Notes: generated by a model from the sequence alone, not told the origin. A stretch of DNA of 64,000 nt from CALJTV01 sp036821185 (GCA_036821185.1 DAISKD010000001.1:124001-188000); one strand, 5' to 3'. Shown: positions 27,313-36,417, counted from the stretch's first letter. A program made the numbers and translations.

Positions 27313-27427
27313 GTAGTATGTACCCGCCGTGTTCAAATATAACACAGCCCCTAAACCTGTTTCAACCAGCTACAGTAGAACACAGCAGAATTGCAAAAAT
27401 AGTTAACTACCAATCTTCGGATTGGGT

Positions 27428-27433
27428 TATACT
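27428..27433 (+). promoter_or_regulatory. -10 element placing the ybeY transcript start at or next to its ATG
   Basis: TATACT ends seven bases before 27440, and the ybeY ATG begins at 27441 with no ribosome binding site, so the mRNA is probably leaderless. The -35 (TTAACT at 27403-27408, 19 bases away) is weak. Confidence 0.5.
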
Positions 27434-27440
27434 ATAGGGC

Positions 27441-27923
27441 ATGAGCACTGACAAGACAATTGTCCATGTTACTGTGAGCCGGAATTTCAGTCGCTTTGTC
27501 AGTAAAGACTGGCTAATGACGATCGGCAAAAAAGTTCTCCAGTCTGCAGGGATCGATATTCCGGCCGAAGTAGGGTTAGTAATCACTGGCGATAGGACAA
27601 TCCGTCGGCTGAACAGGCAGTACAGAGGCAAAGACGAGTCCACTGATGTCTTATCTTTTCCTATGTCCGGAGTAGAGGATTCGGAGGGCGTACACTTTGT
27701 GTCACCGCCTGACGGAGTCTGTCATCTAGGCGAAGTGATAATTTGCTATCCGCAGGTGGTGCGCCAATGTGAGATTCATGGGCACAGTATAACAGATGAA
27801 TTAGAGGTGCTAATCGTTCATGGGATCCTTCATCTTCTCGGCTATGACCACGAAACACCCCGGGAAAGGGCCCGTATGAGAAGAAAAGAGAAGGAGATTC
27901 TGACAAAGTTGCGACATTTCTAA
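27441..27923 (+). CDS. ybeY: Endoribonuclease YbeY (rRNA maturation)
   Basis: YbeY is a zinc-dependent endoribonuclease for 16S rRNA 3' maturation and quality control. The 160-residue protein has the metal motif HGILHLLGYDHE near residues 131-142 and RGKDESTDVLSFPM, both diagnostic. There is no ribosome binding site before the ATG, consistent with the closely placed -10 element. Confidence 0.95.
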   Translation: MSTDKTIVHVTVSRNFSRFVSKDWLMTIGKKVLQSAGIDIPAEVGLVITGDRTIRRLNRQYRGKDESTDVLSFPMSGVEDSEGVHFVSPPDGVCHLGEVIICYPQVVRQCEIHGHSITDELEVLIVHGILHLLGYDHETPRERARMRRKEKEILTKLRHF

Positions 27924-27925
27924 AA

Positions 27926-28612
27926 ATGCAACCGTTTCGGGTCTGGCAAGATGTCTATATTGTGAGTAGCTCCGCTATATCCGACCAGTTGGACTGCTGC
28001 GTATATTTGATCGATGCTGGGGAACTGGTCCTTATAGATAGCGGTGCTGGGTACAGTTTCTCGCGCCTAGTAAATAACTTTCGAATCATAGGACTCGCTC
28101 CGGAGAACTTGAGCTTCGTAGTAGCGACCCATCGCCACGTGGATCACATAGGCAGCTTGTTTAGGTTTCGGGAACAGTACAAGGTAAAGGTCATAGCTCA
28201 TGAGCTGGACGCTGAAGCTATAGAGTCGGGGAGACATGTCGGAGCAGAGTTCTATGGCATCGATTACCAGCCTTGCACAGTGGATATAAAGTTGGAGGGT
28301 AAGGCTTTTGAGCTTCGACTCAGAAAATATGTATTAAAGATTCTTCATGTTCCAGGACATACCCCTGGCAGTGTGATTGCTTATTTAGACATTAATGGCA
28401 AGAGGGTGCTCTTTGGCCAAGATGTTCATGGTCCCTACGAGCCCACATTCGGTGGAGATATCTATAAGGCCGTCAAATCTCTGGAAGAACTGCTGTCCTT
28501 AAATGCAGATATACTTTGCGAGGGACATTATGGCGTTTACCAACCAGCTGTTGAGGTTTATCGATATATAAAAAGCCAGCTCGATCTGTTAAAAACGAAG
28601 CTGGACAAATAG
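27926..28612 (+). CDS. Metallo-beta-lactamase-fold hydrolase
   Basis: The 228-residue protein has the zinc motif THRHVDHIG, LIDSGAGY before it and the later VPGHTPGS with the third metal His. The fold covers glyoxalase II, persulfide dioxygenase and other hydrolases; the substrate cannot be assigned. Its ATG is three bases past the ybeY stop, so it is probably read as the second gene of that transcript. It is convergent with gmk. Confidence 0.88.
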   Translation: MQPFRVWQDVYIVSSSAISDQLDCCVYLIDAGELVLIDSGAGYSFSRLVNNFRIIGLAPENLSFVVATHRHVDHIGSLFRFREQYKVKVIAHELDAEAIESGRHVGAEFYGIDYQPCTVDIKLEGKAFELRLRKYVLKILHVPGHTPGSVIAYLDINGKRVLFGQDVHGPYEPTFGGDIYKAVKSLEELLSLNADILCEGHYGVYQPAVEVYRYIKSQLDLLKTKLDK

Positions 28613-28619
28613 TATGTTT

Positions 28620-29237
28620 TCACCGAAACTGTATCTTCCTTGGCCTTACACGGCACTTTTCGGCAGTAATGATGGACAGAATTTCCGAGACAGCTACATC
28701 TATTTTATCTTTCTGACTTATTACGGCATAGTCAAAAAGCGGCAACTTGTTCATCTCATCCTCTGCCTTTGCCAGTCTTAGATTTAGTTCCTCTGTCGTC
28801 AGCCCCTGGCGCTGTATCAAGCGGTTTGCCAGCTCGGCAATCGACGGTGGTAAAAGAAAGATAAACACTGCGTCTGGCAGAATCCGCTTTATGGTTGCCG
28901 CCCCCTGTACATCTACCTTCAGGATTACGTCTTTACCCTGGCTTAATGCTTCCTCCACATCTTTTTTAGGAACGCCGTAATAATTCCCATATACTTTTGC
29001 CCATTCGATTAACTCCTCATTTTGTATCAGCCTCTGGAACTCAGCTTCCGAAACAAAATGATAGTCAATGCCATTTCTCTCTCCCTGACGCTTGGCACGT
29101 GTTGTGAGAGTAACCACGTAAAAAAAGGGCAGTCCACGTGTCTTCATTTCAGAGATCACCGCGTCCTTTCCTACCCCTGAAGGTCCAGAGATGACGATAA
29201 GAAGCGGTGACGATGTTACTATTTTCGACTCACTCAT
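28620..29237 (-). CDS. gmk: Guanylate kinase
   Basis: Gmk phosphorylates GMP to GDP. The 205-residue protein has P-loop GPSGVGKDA (19-27; the usual Thr/Ser after GK is Asp here), then TTRAKRQGERNGIDYHFVSEAEF for the GMP site and KDVILKVDVQGAATIKR. The C-terminal helix region is normal. It follows aroA by 34 bases on the same strand. Confidence 0.96.
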   Translation of the reverse strand: MSESKIVTSSPLLIVISGPSGVGKDAVISEMKTRGLPFFYVVTLTTRAKRQGERNGIDYHFVSEAEFQRLIQNEELIEWAKVYGNYYGVPKKDVEEALSQGKDVILKVDVQGAATIKRILPDAVFIFLLPPSIAELANRLIQRQGLTTEELNLRLAKAEDEMNKLPLFDYAVISQKDKIDVAVSEILSIITAEKCRVRPRKIQFR

Positions 29238-29271
29238 TTGGCACCTGCACGCATTGCTAGCTACTTAAACC

Positions 29272-30609
29272 TTAAATCCGTCTTTCAGTACCTTGAAAAA
29301 TAGAGACCTCCTCCAGCGTTTGCCAGAAGCCCGGGTAGGATATTTCACTTGCACTAGCATTACGGATAAGCGTTTCCCCTTTGGCTACCAATCCAGCAAC
29401 CGCCAAAGCCATAGCTAGTCTATGGTCATAGTGACTGTTCACCCCAGTTCCACGTAGGATACTGCCACCACGAATAATCATGCCATCAGGTAACTCTTCG
29501 ATATTAGCCCCCAACCGCGATAGTTCTCTAACAGTGGTGGCAATCCGGTCAGACTCTTTCGTCCTCAGCTCAGAAGCTTCCCTTATGATGGTGGTTCCTT
29601 CAGCGACGCAGGCAGCCACCGCTATCACAGGTATTTCATCGATCAAGCGTGGTATTATTTCCCCACCAAGCTCGATACCCCGAAGCCGCCGCGATTCCAC
29701 AATCAGATCGGCTACGGGTTCGTTGCCTTCAGTATGTTCATTCTCGTATTTTATAATTGCCCCCATTTCTCTGAGTGCATCCACAATTCCGCTACGTAAG
29801 GGATTAATACCACAACCATTAATTTTGATTTTAGCGTTGGGGTGAATGGTCCCGGCAACAAGCCAATACGCTGCTGAACTGATATCGCCCGGAACCTTTA
29901 TGTCTATCGCTTTTAAAGGAGAAGATAAAGGCTGTACACATACAAATTTACGGTCATACCGAATTTTGGCTCCCATAAATTCGAGCAAACGCTCTGTATG
30001 GTCACGGGAAGGATGAGGTTGCTCAATCACTGTATCACCCTGAGCAAAAAGGCCGGCCAACAATATAGCAGACTTCACCTGTGCACTTGGGACCTCAAGT
30101 TGGTATTCTATTCCGCGAAGATTCTTACATCCTCTAATAACCAGAGGGGCACATGTATCACCGCGGCGTCCGCTAATCTCGGCCCCCATTAGGCGCAGTG
30201 GATGAATAACGCGTCCCATTGGTCTAGAACGCAATGAGGCATCTCCAGTAATCACCGAAAGGAAAGGTTGAGCAGCAAGTACTCCGCTGAGAAGGCGCAT
30301 GGTTGTGGCGCTGTTACCAGCGTTGAGTACATCCGCCGGCTCAAGCAGACAGGAATCACCACGTCCATATACAGCCACAGTCGGTATCTTGTTGGGCTGT
30401 TTCACCACCTTTACGCCTAAAAGCTTCAAGCAACGAATTGTGGACATACAGTCCTTGGCTGGAGAAAAATTGCTGATGCTACCAACGCCTACAGCAAGAC
30501 TATTGAGGATCAGCGCGCGGTGTGAAATCGATTTGTCCCCAGGTATATTGATCACCCCAGACAATTGATCAGGGGCCACTACCTTTGTGAGTTGCGCCCT
30601 TCCAGCCAT
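29272..30609 (-). CDS. aroA: 3-phosphoshikimate 1-carboxyvinyltransferase (EPSP synthase)
   Basis: AroA joins shikimate 3-phosphate and phosphoenolpyruvate in aromatic amino acid synthesis. The 445-residue protein has IPGDKSISHRALIL near the start, LNAGNSATTMRLLSG, DIKVPGDISSAAYWLVA and RTKESDRIATTVRELS, which are diagnostic. Its 5' end overlaps tyrA by 31 bases, so it is probably translationally coupled to it and read from the tyrA promoter. Confidence 0.97.
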   Translation of the reverse strand: MAGRAQLTKVVAPDQLSGVINIPGDKSISHRALILNSLAVGVGSISNFSPAKDCMSTIRCLKLLGVKVVKQPNKIPTVAVYGRGDSCLLEPADVLNAGNSATTMRLLSGVLAAQPFLSVITGDASLRSRPMGRVIHPLRLMGAEISGRRGDTCAPLVIRGCKNLRGIEYQLEVPSAQVKSAILLAGLFAQGDTVIEQPHPSRDHTERLLEFMGAKIRYDRKFVCVQPLSSPLKAIDIKVPGDISSAAYWLVAGTIHPNAKIKINGCGINPLRSGIVDALREMGAIIKYENEHTEGNEPVADLIVESRRLRGIELGGEIIPRLIDEIPVIAVAACVAEGTTIIREASELRTKESDRIATTVRELSRLGANIEELPDGMIIRGGSILRGTGVNSHYDHRLAMALAVAGLVAKGETLIRNASASEISYPGFWQTLEEVSIFQGTERRI

Positions 30610-31445
30610 TTTTGTCTCTCTTCCCTCACTAAAGCCAGTATCGTCCTTATACGAGTATCCTCTTCAGAGACGATAGCACGCAGCTCTTGCAGTCTGGTAA
30701 TCAGTTTGTCCAGCCAGGACACAATATTATTCTTGTTTGTTAGGCAAATATCAGCATGCATTTCCGGATTCCCCGAAGCCAGACGGGTTACATCCCGATA
30801 TCCGGAGGCTGCTAGCCTGGACATTTTACTCCACTCAGGGCTTTGCGTCGTCGCCAGAACTAATGCCACCGAGAGTAGCATAGGAAGGTGGCTTATACCA
30901 GCGACTAAATTATCATGCTCGCTGGGGTCTATATCAAGTGGGATAGCACCGACAGTGGCCACCATGTCCTTCACTACATCCATGCTCTCTTGCATAGTTC
31001 CTGGTTGCGGTACAAGGCAATAAACACATCCTTGGAAGAGACTGGCATCGGCGGCTTCAATTCCTGTGGTCTCTTTGCCTGCCATGGGATGTCCACCGAT
31101 AAAGCTAACATATGCAGGCAATAGCTCTTTTGCCCACTGCATAATTTGCAACTTAGTGCTACTGGTGTCAGTGACGATAGCGCCGTTTTTGAGCACAGGC
31201 GCTATCTCGCCGAGCACATCACGAGTAGCCAGAACCGGAACAGCCAGAATGACTAGGTCACTTTCCTTAACCGCCTTCCGTGGTTCCGGTGATACCTGAT
31301 CCACAGCCCCACGCTTCAGTGCTGTGGAGGCTGTGCTTTGACTGCGCGTGCAACCGACTATTTTTGCCGATCGCCACCCCGAGCGCTTCAAAGCCAGTCC
31401 TAGCGAACCACCGATAAGTCCTAAGCCGATAATAGTGATGTGCAC
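30579..31445 (-). CDS. tyrA: Prephenate dehydrogenase
   Basis: TyrA makes 4-hydroxyphenylpyruvate from prephenate. The 288-residue protein has the NAD motif IIGLGLIGGSLGLAL (4-18), VTDTSSTKLQIMQWA, SFIGGHPMAGKETTGIEAAD and GISHLPMLLSVALV; HPMAGKE is typical. It starts with GTG at 31445 and has no ribosome binding site. The promoter's predicted first transcribed base is this G, pointing to leaderless translation. Confidence 0.95.
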   Translation of the reverse strand: MHITIIGLGLIGGSLGLALKRSGWRSAKIVGCTRSQSTASTALKRGAVDQVSPEPRKAVKESDLVILAVPVLATRDVLGEIAPVLKNGAIVTDTSSTKLQIMQWAKELLPAYVSFIGGHPMAGKETTGIEAADASLFQGCVYCLVPQPGTMQESMDVVKDMVATVGAIPLDIDPSEHDNLVAGISHLPMLLSVALVLATTQSPEWSKMSRLAASGYRDVTRLASGNPEMHADICLTNKNNIVSWLDKLITRLQELRAIVSEEDTRIRTILALVREERQKWLEGRNSQR

Positions 31446-31451
31446 TGCATC

Positions 31452-31479
31452 ATTATATCATAGGGACACACCTTCTCAA
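31452..31479 (-). promoter_or_regulatory. Strong promoter giving a leaderless tyrA-aroA-gmk transcript
   Basis: TTGAGA (31479-31474) and TATAAT (31457-31452) are separated by 16 bases on the minus strand. Counting from the -10, the start of transcription falls on 31445, the first base of the tyrA GTG. Confidence 0.8.
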
Positions 31480-31565
31480 TTCTGGTCAGCGCCCCTGATA
31501 ATTGCAGGGTAACCCTTCGCCTTAGCCAAATTGTCTATGAAAAGACCACCAGTCGGACACGAATC

Positions 31566-31595
31566 TTGACAGGCCTCTGCGATTCTTTTTACAAT
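31566..31595 (+). promoter_or_regulatory. Promoter for the btuF riboswitch transcript
   Basis: TTGACA (31566-31571) and TACAAT (31590-31595) are 18 bases apart, a full -35 and a five-of-six -10. Transcription would start near 31602, just before the riboswitch. Confidence 0.65.
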
Positions 31596-31623
31596 TCTTA
31601 ACAGTACAACTGAATACAGAAAT

Positions 31624-31735
31624 GCGAGGTGTTCCCGGGTGACCGGGAGCTTAAATGGAGAGCAAGCCGGTGGAATTCCGGCACAGTCCCGCCTGCTGTA
31701 AAAGTCAGAACACCTGCCTTGCAACCCCATCTGCT
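31624..31735 (+). promoter_or_regulatory. Cobalamin riboswitch upstream of btuF
   Basis: The core has the hallmark order: GGAGCTTAAATGGAGAGC, the CCGGTGGAATTCCGGCAC helix, B12-box region CAGTCCCGCCTGCTG, then AGTCAGAACACCTGCC. Positions 31636-31722 match the copy at 32880-32966 at 86 of 87 bases. Downstream, two alternative helices are possible (CATCTGCT with AGCAGGTG, and AGAGAGCA with TGTTCTCT) ahead of the ribosome binding site AAAAGGGG. No T-run follows, so control may be at translation. Confidence 0.93.
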
Positions 31736-31784
31736 TTCGCGGAGAAGAGAGCAGGTGTAAATTGTTCTCTAAAAAGGGGTAATT

Positions 31785-32810
31785 ATGAAATATGGCATAT
31801 TGAAATTTGCGGTTATTGCACTGCTCATCATCGTTGCGAGTTCTGCTTGTTTGCCACCTGAGTCAAAACCATCGCCTGTAATATCGCCACCCCCGGCAGA
31901 GGAAGATGAAAAGGCTGTTGAAACTGAGGCCCAAAGGGAAGCCCTACCCACCTTCCCTATCACGGTAGTCGATGATATAGGAAGACAGGTGACGATTTCT
32001 CAACTTCCCCAAAGGATTATATCTCTGGCACCCAGCAATACTGAAATACTGTTCGCTTTGGGACTGGACCAGAAAATTGTGGGGGTCACAGACTATTGTG
32101 ATTATCCTGAAGCAGCTAAAGCAAAGCCTCGGGTAGCTGGGTACTCCAACCCTAACATCGAAAAGATTGTATCTCTGGAACCAGATCTTATAGTTGCTGA
32201 ATCGATACATGAGAAGATGGTATTACCTGCGCTAGAAAAGTTGGGACTGACCGTTTTTGTTACATCTGCAACCTCCTTAGACATTATTCTCCGTGATATA
32301 GAAGTCATCGGGCGGATTACTGGCAAACAGAAAGCGGCTACCGAGCTCGTTAACAACTTAAAAGCCAGGATCGATACAGTGGCCTCCAAAACAGCCGCGC
32401 TGACATCCGAACAGCGACCTCGAGTATTGTACGTTTGCTGGCATGCCCCAATATGGACAATGGGCAGTGGAACCTTTATCGACGATTTAATCTGGAAGGC
32501 CGGAGGGAGCAATGTCTTCGCGGCCGACTTTAAAAAGTCTAGGGCTGTCTCTCTGGAAGCAGTGATAAATAAAAACCCACAGGTAATACTGGTCAGTGGA
32601 ATGGGAACGACCGGGGAACTCATATATTCTTCAATAGTGGGCGAGGAACGTCTCAAGAGTGTAGACGCTATAGCCAACCACCGCGTCTACAAAATAAGCA
32701 ATGCTAACCTGATAGAGCGTCCAGGACCGAGGATAGCAGACGGACTCGAAGAGATCGCAAAATACATCCATCCCGAACTTTTCAGAGCAGGGTCCGCACC
32801 AAGTAAGTAA
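31785..32810 (+). CDS. btuF: Cobalamin-binding lipoprotein of an ABC transporter
   Basis: This substrate-binding protein delivers corrinoids to a BtuCD-type importer. The 341-residue protein has a lipoprotein signal (hydrophobic stretch ending VASSAC, about residues 8-23, Cys as lipid anchor), a Pro/Glu-rich linker and then the BtuF/FhuD domain from about 60, with QRIISLAPSNTEILFALGL, VGVTDYCDYP and LEPDLIVAE. Two signals support its role: the fold and the cobalamin riboswitch in front. AAAAGGGG precedes the ATG. The permease and ATPase are about 27 kb away under their own riboswitch. Confidence 0.94.
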   Translation: MKYGILKFAVIALLIIVASSACLPPESKPSPVISPPPAEEDEKAVETEAQREALPTFPITVVDDIGRQVTISQLPQRIISLAPSNTEILFALGLDQKIVGVTDYCDYPEAAKAKPRVAGYSNPNIEKIVSLEPDLIVAESIHEKMVLPALEKLGLTVFVTSATSLDIILRDIEVIGRITGKQKAATELVNNLKARIDTVASKTAALTSEQRPRVLYVCWHAPIWTMGSGTFIDDLIWKAGGSNVFAADFKKSRAVSLEAVINKNPQVILVSGMGTTGELIYSSIVGEERLKSVDAIANHRVYKISNANLIERPGPRIADGLEEIAKYIHPELFRAGSAPSK

Positions 32811-32865
32811 GCGTTATTCTAGTTTCAGGAGAGTAGCCGAGCCATGATGTGATGAAACCGTCGAC

Positions 32866-32982
32866 AAGCAGGGTGCTCTCGGGTGACCGGGAGCTTAAAT
32901 GGAGAGCAAGCCGGTGGAATTCCGGCACAGTCCCGCCTGCTGTAAAAGTCAGAACGCCTGCCTTGCGATAAGACTAAACCTC
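32866..32982 (+). promoter_or_regulatory. Second cobalamin riboswitch, upstream of the large surface protein
   Basis: This is an almost exact copy of the btuF riboswitch aptamer (86 of 87 bases over 32880-32966). It begins about 58 bases after the btuF stop. It is followed by CCTCCGCGGAG and AAGGGGG, as in the btuC riboswitch, and then a terminator. No clear promoter lies between btuF and it, so it may act on read-through from btuF or have its own weak start. Confidence 0.93.
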
Positions 32983-33008
32983 CGCGGAGAAGGGGGCGAC
33001 GGATTTGT

Positions 33009-33040
33009 AAATCCCCTGCTCTACGGGCAGGGGATTTTTT
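33009..33040 (+). terminator. Intrinsic terminator of the second riboswitch
   Basis: An 11-bp stem, AAATCCCCTGC against GCAGGGGATTT with a seven-base loop, runs into six T. AGGGG at about 32991-32995 can pair with CCCCT of the first arm to make an antiterminator. It stands 33 bases before the surface protein ATG. Confidence 0.88.
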
Positions 33041-33073
33041 AAAATAACGTTTTTCTTCTCAAAGGGGGTTTCA

Positions 33074-36000
33074 ATGGGAAACTCGATAATGTCTAACGTA
33101 CTTACAGCACTCGCAATTATTGTCCTGTCTGCTGCACTCATGCCTGCAAAGGCGGCAGCCGAGAGTCCCACGGTGCTGAGATGGTCCCGAATAGTCACAC
33201 CTGGCGCACTATCATCCAGGAACGACATAATCAGTCCTTGCGATGTAAACCACATTGCCATAGGTTCAGATGGTAAGACTTTATACGCCATCGACATACC
33301 AAATGCGAGCAAGTCAACCGGGGCTGGGGCTCTTTATAGGTCGATGGACAGTGGAGCCACATGGGATGACAGCCCTGGCAAGCGACTCTTCCTTGCCATG
33401 AACCCAGCTGACAGACTCAACTTCAGAGTTTGGAATATTGCAATAGCACCTGATAATCCTAACTTTGTGGCAGTGGTCACCAGCAATGCCGCTGCTGACG
33501 CGCCGGCCAATGTATGGATATCCACCGATGGCGGTGCAAACTGGGAAAATACTAACTTCCCCGCCTTTGAACCTATAGGTGCGATCGACATTTCTGCCAA
33601 TAGCAAGGGTCTTGACATCGCAGTGGGTACGCGCCCCGGTAACGGGACAGGAACTGTATGGACTCTAAGAAGTCCGGAGCCCAGTGGATGGAAAGATCAG
33701 TCTCCCGGTAGCAACCTGGGTGATATCTTAGCGTTGAAATTTTCACCCAACTATGGAACAGACAGTACAATTGTAATCCTGTATTCTACAAACCAGGGTA
33801 CATTTCTCAGTGCTGGCGTACGGGACACCGCTAGCAATAGCACCAATTGGAGAGCAATCTACCTAAATTCGCCACCTGAAATTACCACAAGCGGCCACGG
33901 GACATCTCCAAAATCGCACCAGATCATCAGTGCCAGCCTTGCATTACCGCAAGACTTCCACGGTCAATCAGCAAGCTTGAGAAGGTACTACATCAGCACA
34001 GATGACGGCGGGGCTACAGGCACGGCCGGCATCTACCGTTTTGACGACAGGGTAGGCTATCTTCTGATGAAGGCTACGCCTTCCAATCGTGTGTCTAGTA
34101 TCGCATATTTCGGGAATTTTGCTGCAGGCAAGCTACTTGTTGGAGAGGTTCTTGGTGATACACAGTCGGCCACAGTAATGACCTGGTTTACTGATTCTCC
34201 GACCACCTGTCCTATACCCTGCTGGTACCCGGCAATGAAGCCCCCCACAGGTGCTGCAGGCAACAGCAGCAATGGTTACGCCAACGCACAAGTAGCATGG
34301 TCGCCTGATGGTACTCTCGCCTATGCCGCCACAGCTAGCAGTGGACCGCTTCAATCAGGACAGTTCTGGTATCTTGCCTACACAGTAGGAAACTCATTGG
34401 ACGAAACCGCATTCTCGGTAAGTCGGAACAATGGTGAGACCTGGAACCAACTCTCGCTTATAGACACCAAAATTGACATGCTGACAGATCTAGCCCCGTC
34501 TCCCGACGGCTCTGTGCTTTATCTGGCTTCGGTGAATACCTCACCCCTCTACTCCGGATTTGATAGCGTGTGGCGGAGCCAGAATGCTACAGGAGTATCT
34601 ACCTGGGAACGCGTGTTGTGTCGATATATGAGCGATGCCAACAACCAGGAATACATATTACAGCTTGCCGGCGACTATAGTGACGGGCGCTTCGTCTTCT
34701 GTGCAGCCCGTAATACAAGGGAACTGCTGTGGTCGCCGGACTTCGGCGATTTCTGGGCCAGCCTTGCCCCCAGTTCACTTGTCCAAGACTTCGCCGTCGA
34801 GGACAGCAAGACTGCATTCGTACTTGACCCACAAGGATACGTGCAGAAGTTTACCTGGACTGGCAAAGGATGGCTCCCTCACAGGCCGGTGCCTTCTTGT
34901 CTCAGCAGCGGCTACAGTATAAGCGTAGCTTATACGGGCACGACGCCGGACAACCTCAAGGGGTATGTATTCGTCGGAGGAACAGGTGACGGCGAGTACG
35001 ATGTTGCCTACTCGAACGACGGTGGGCTGACTTTCACACCTATCCCGGCAAAACTGCCAACGCGAGGCAACAGCATGGTCATCGCCACGCAAAACTATGA
35101 AACCGAGAGAGGAGCCTCGGGCGACATTATTGCGATCAATCCAGGCGGAATGTATCAGTGGTCAACCTCTTATGGTGGTGGGAGCTGGGCATGGCCCAGT
35201 CCAACTCCAAACGAATGGGCCACACAGTGGGGTGGCCCTAACTGGCCAACAGCTGTGACCAATCTCTGCATATCAAGAAACGGCAGTTTCTATTTCACCG
35301 ATATGTGGGGCGCCTATATAAGGTGGAACTATGCTGCCGCTGGGATGGACATTTTCCTCAACTTTGGCACCACGCCATCAAGAAAGCTGAGAATTTCTGG
35401 AGGGTTGGAGCTCGATCAGCCGGTAACTGTGTGGATCATCGATCAACAGCCCTACAATCCGCCATACGGATATGTCTGGTTTTATACAGATACGTTGCTC
35501 TGGTCGGGCCCGCTTCTTCTCGAACCCACAAGCCTGGCGACTGTAGGCTGTGATCCCTCCTCAGGAAGAAATATGGAAATAAACTTGCGATGGCGCCCTA
35601 TATCCTTATCCCACGGCTACCGTATCGAAATCGCTAAGGATAAGGACTTTTCCTTAAAAGTAGCCGATATCGGAAACACATGGGGCGGAAAGACATCGAG
35701 CCTTAGCAAAACCGCCTATACTGACCCACGTGCTCCTTATGTCCCGCCTGACACAGATTATCCCTCTCTGATCATACCACCAGGTGGTGGCGTAGTCACA
35801 GACCGAAATGGGAACACCTGGATAGTACCAGGACTTGAGGCAGGACACATTTACTACTGGCGGGTGAGCGTCCAAAGCGTCGCCACCGGTGACTATATCA
35901 CCAGTCCATCATCGTGGCGGGAGGCATTTATCATCAACCCTGGTTTGCCTGTTAGAGCACCTCACCTAGGACCTGAGCCACTAGAACCGAGAAATGGTGC

Positions 36001-36364
36001 GGTAGATTGCAGTACCGGTGGCCTAACCTTCTCATGGACACAATTGCCAAGAACTACAAAATATGAGTTTGTCCTTACCACAGACCCGCAAATGAAGAAC
36101 ATCGTTGTCACAGCGGTACCTAGTTCACCAGCATATGTCCACCAAGAAAGGCTAGAACCGGGAAAGGAATACTTCTGGCGGGTGCGAGCCCTAGAACCGG
36201 TGCCCAGTGATTGGAGCTTTGTTTCGGTCTTTAGAACCGAGTCCTTGCCGGCTGCCCAACATACCGCTACAGGAGAGGCAATTCCTTTGGCTTACCTAGC
36301 ACTAATAGCTACTGGCACCTTGCTATATCTGAGTATACTTACGCTGATAATCAGACGCAGATAA
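33074..36364 (+). CDS. Large exported Asp-box/fibronectin-like surface protein, cobalamin-riboswitch controlled
   Basis: The 1096-residue protein has a signal peptide (hydrophobic 8-22, likely cut after AKAAA near 29). Five Asp-box-like repeats follow, near residues 90 (SMDSGATW), 150 (STDGGANW), 450 (SRNNGETW), 554 (SPDFGDFW) and 647 (SNDGGLTF), as in sialidase or VPS10-type beta-propellers. Two fibronectin-III-like modules occupy about 825-1060 (both with YYWRV or YFWRV), then a C-terminal membrane span (about 1068-1090) and RRR tail: an outside, membrane-anchored protein. No catalytic sialidase residues are evident. The riboswitch and btuF in front suggest a role in corrinoid acquisition, by inference. 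A paralog is at 63133-64000. AAAGGGGG precedes the ATG. Confidence 0.85.
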   Translation: MGNSIMSNVLTALAIIVLSAALMPAKAAAESPTVLRWSRIVTPGALSSRNDIISPCDVNHIAIGSDGKTLYAIDIPNASKSTGAGALYRSMDSGATWDDSPGKRLFLAMNPADRLNFRVWNIAIAPDNPNFVAVVTSNAAADAPANVWISTDGGANWENTNFPAFEPIGAIDISANSKGLDIAVGTRPGNGTGTVWTLRSPEPSGWKDQSPGSNLGDILALKFSPNYGTDSTIVILYSTNQGTFLSAGVRDTASNSTNWRAIYLNSPPEITTSGHGTSPKSHQIISASLALPQDFHGQSASLRRYYISTDDGGATGTAGIYRFDDRVGYLLMKATPSNRVSSIAYFGNFAAGKLLVGEVLGDTQSATVMTWFTDSPTTCPIPCWYPAMKPPTGAAGNSSNGYANAQVAWSPDGTLAYAATASSGPLQSGQFWYLAYTVGNSLDETAFSVSRNNGETWNQLSLIDTKIDMLTDLAPSPDGSVLYLASVNTSPLYSGFDSVWRSQNATGVSTWERVLCRYMSDANNQEYILQLAGDYSDGRFVFCAARNTRELLWSPDFGDFWASLAPSSLVQDFAVEDSKTAFVLDPQGYVQKFTWTGKGWLPHRPVPSCLSSGYSISVAYTGTTPDNLKGYVFVGGTGDGEYDVAYSNDGGLTFTPIPAKLPTRGNSMVIATQNYETERGASGDIIAINPGGMYQWSTSYGGGSWAWPSPTPNEWATQWGGPNWPTAVTNLCISRNGSFYFTDMWGAYIRWNYAAAGMDIFLNFGTTPSRKLRISGGLELDQPVTVWIIDQQPYNPPYGYVWFYTDTLLWSGPLLLEPTSLATVGCDPSSGRNMEINLRWRPISLSHGYRIEIAKDKDFSLKVADIGNTWGGKTSSLSKTAYTDPRAPYVPPDTDYPSLIIPPGGGVVTDRNGNTWIVPGLEAGHIYYWRVSVQSVATGDYITSPSSWREAFIINPGLPVRAPHLGPEPLEPRNGAVDCSTGGLTFSWTQLPRTTKYEFVLTTDPQMKNIVVTAVPSSPAYVHQERLEPGKEYFWRVRALEPVPSDWSFVSVFRTESLPAAQHTATGEAIPLAYLALIATGTLLYLSILTLIIRRR

Positions 36365-36417
36365 AAGAACCGCTGGAGCCAGAGACCTTGGATAAGTGCT
36401 GCCGGCAAGTCTCCTTG

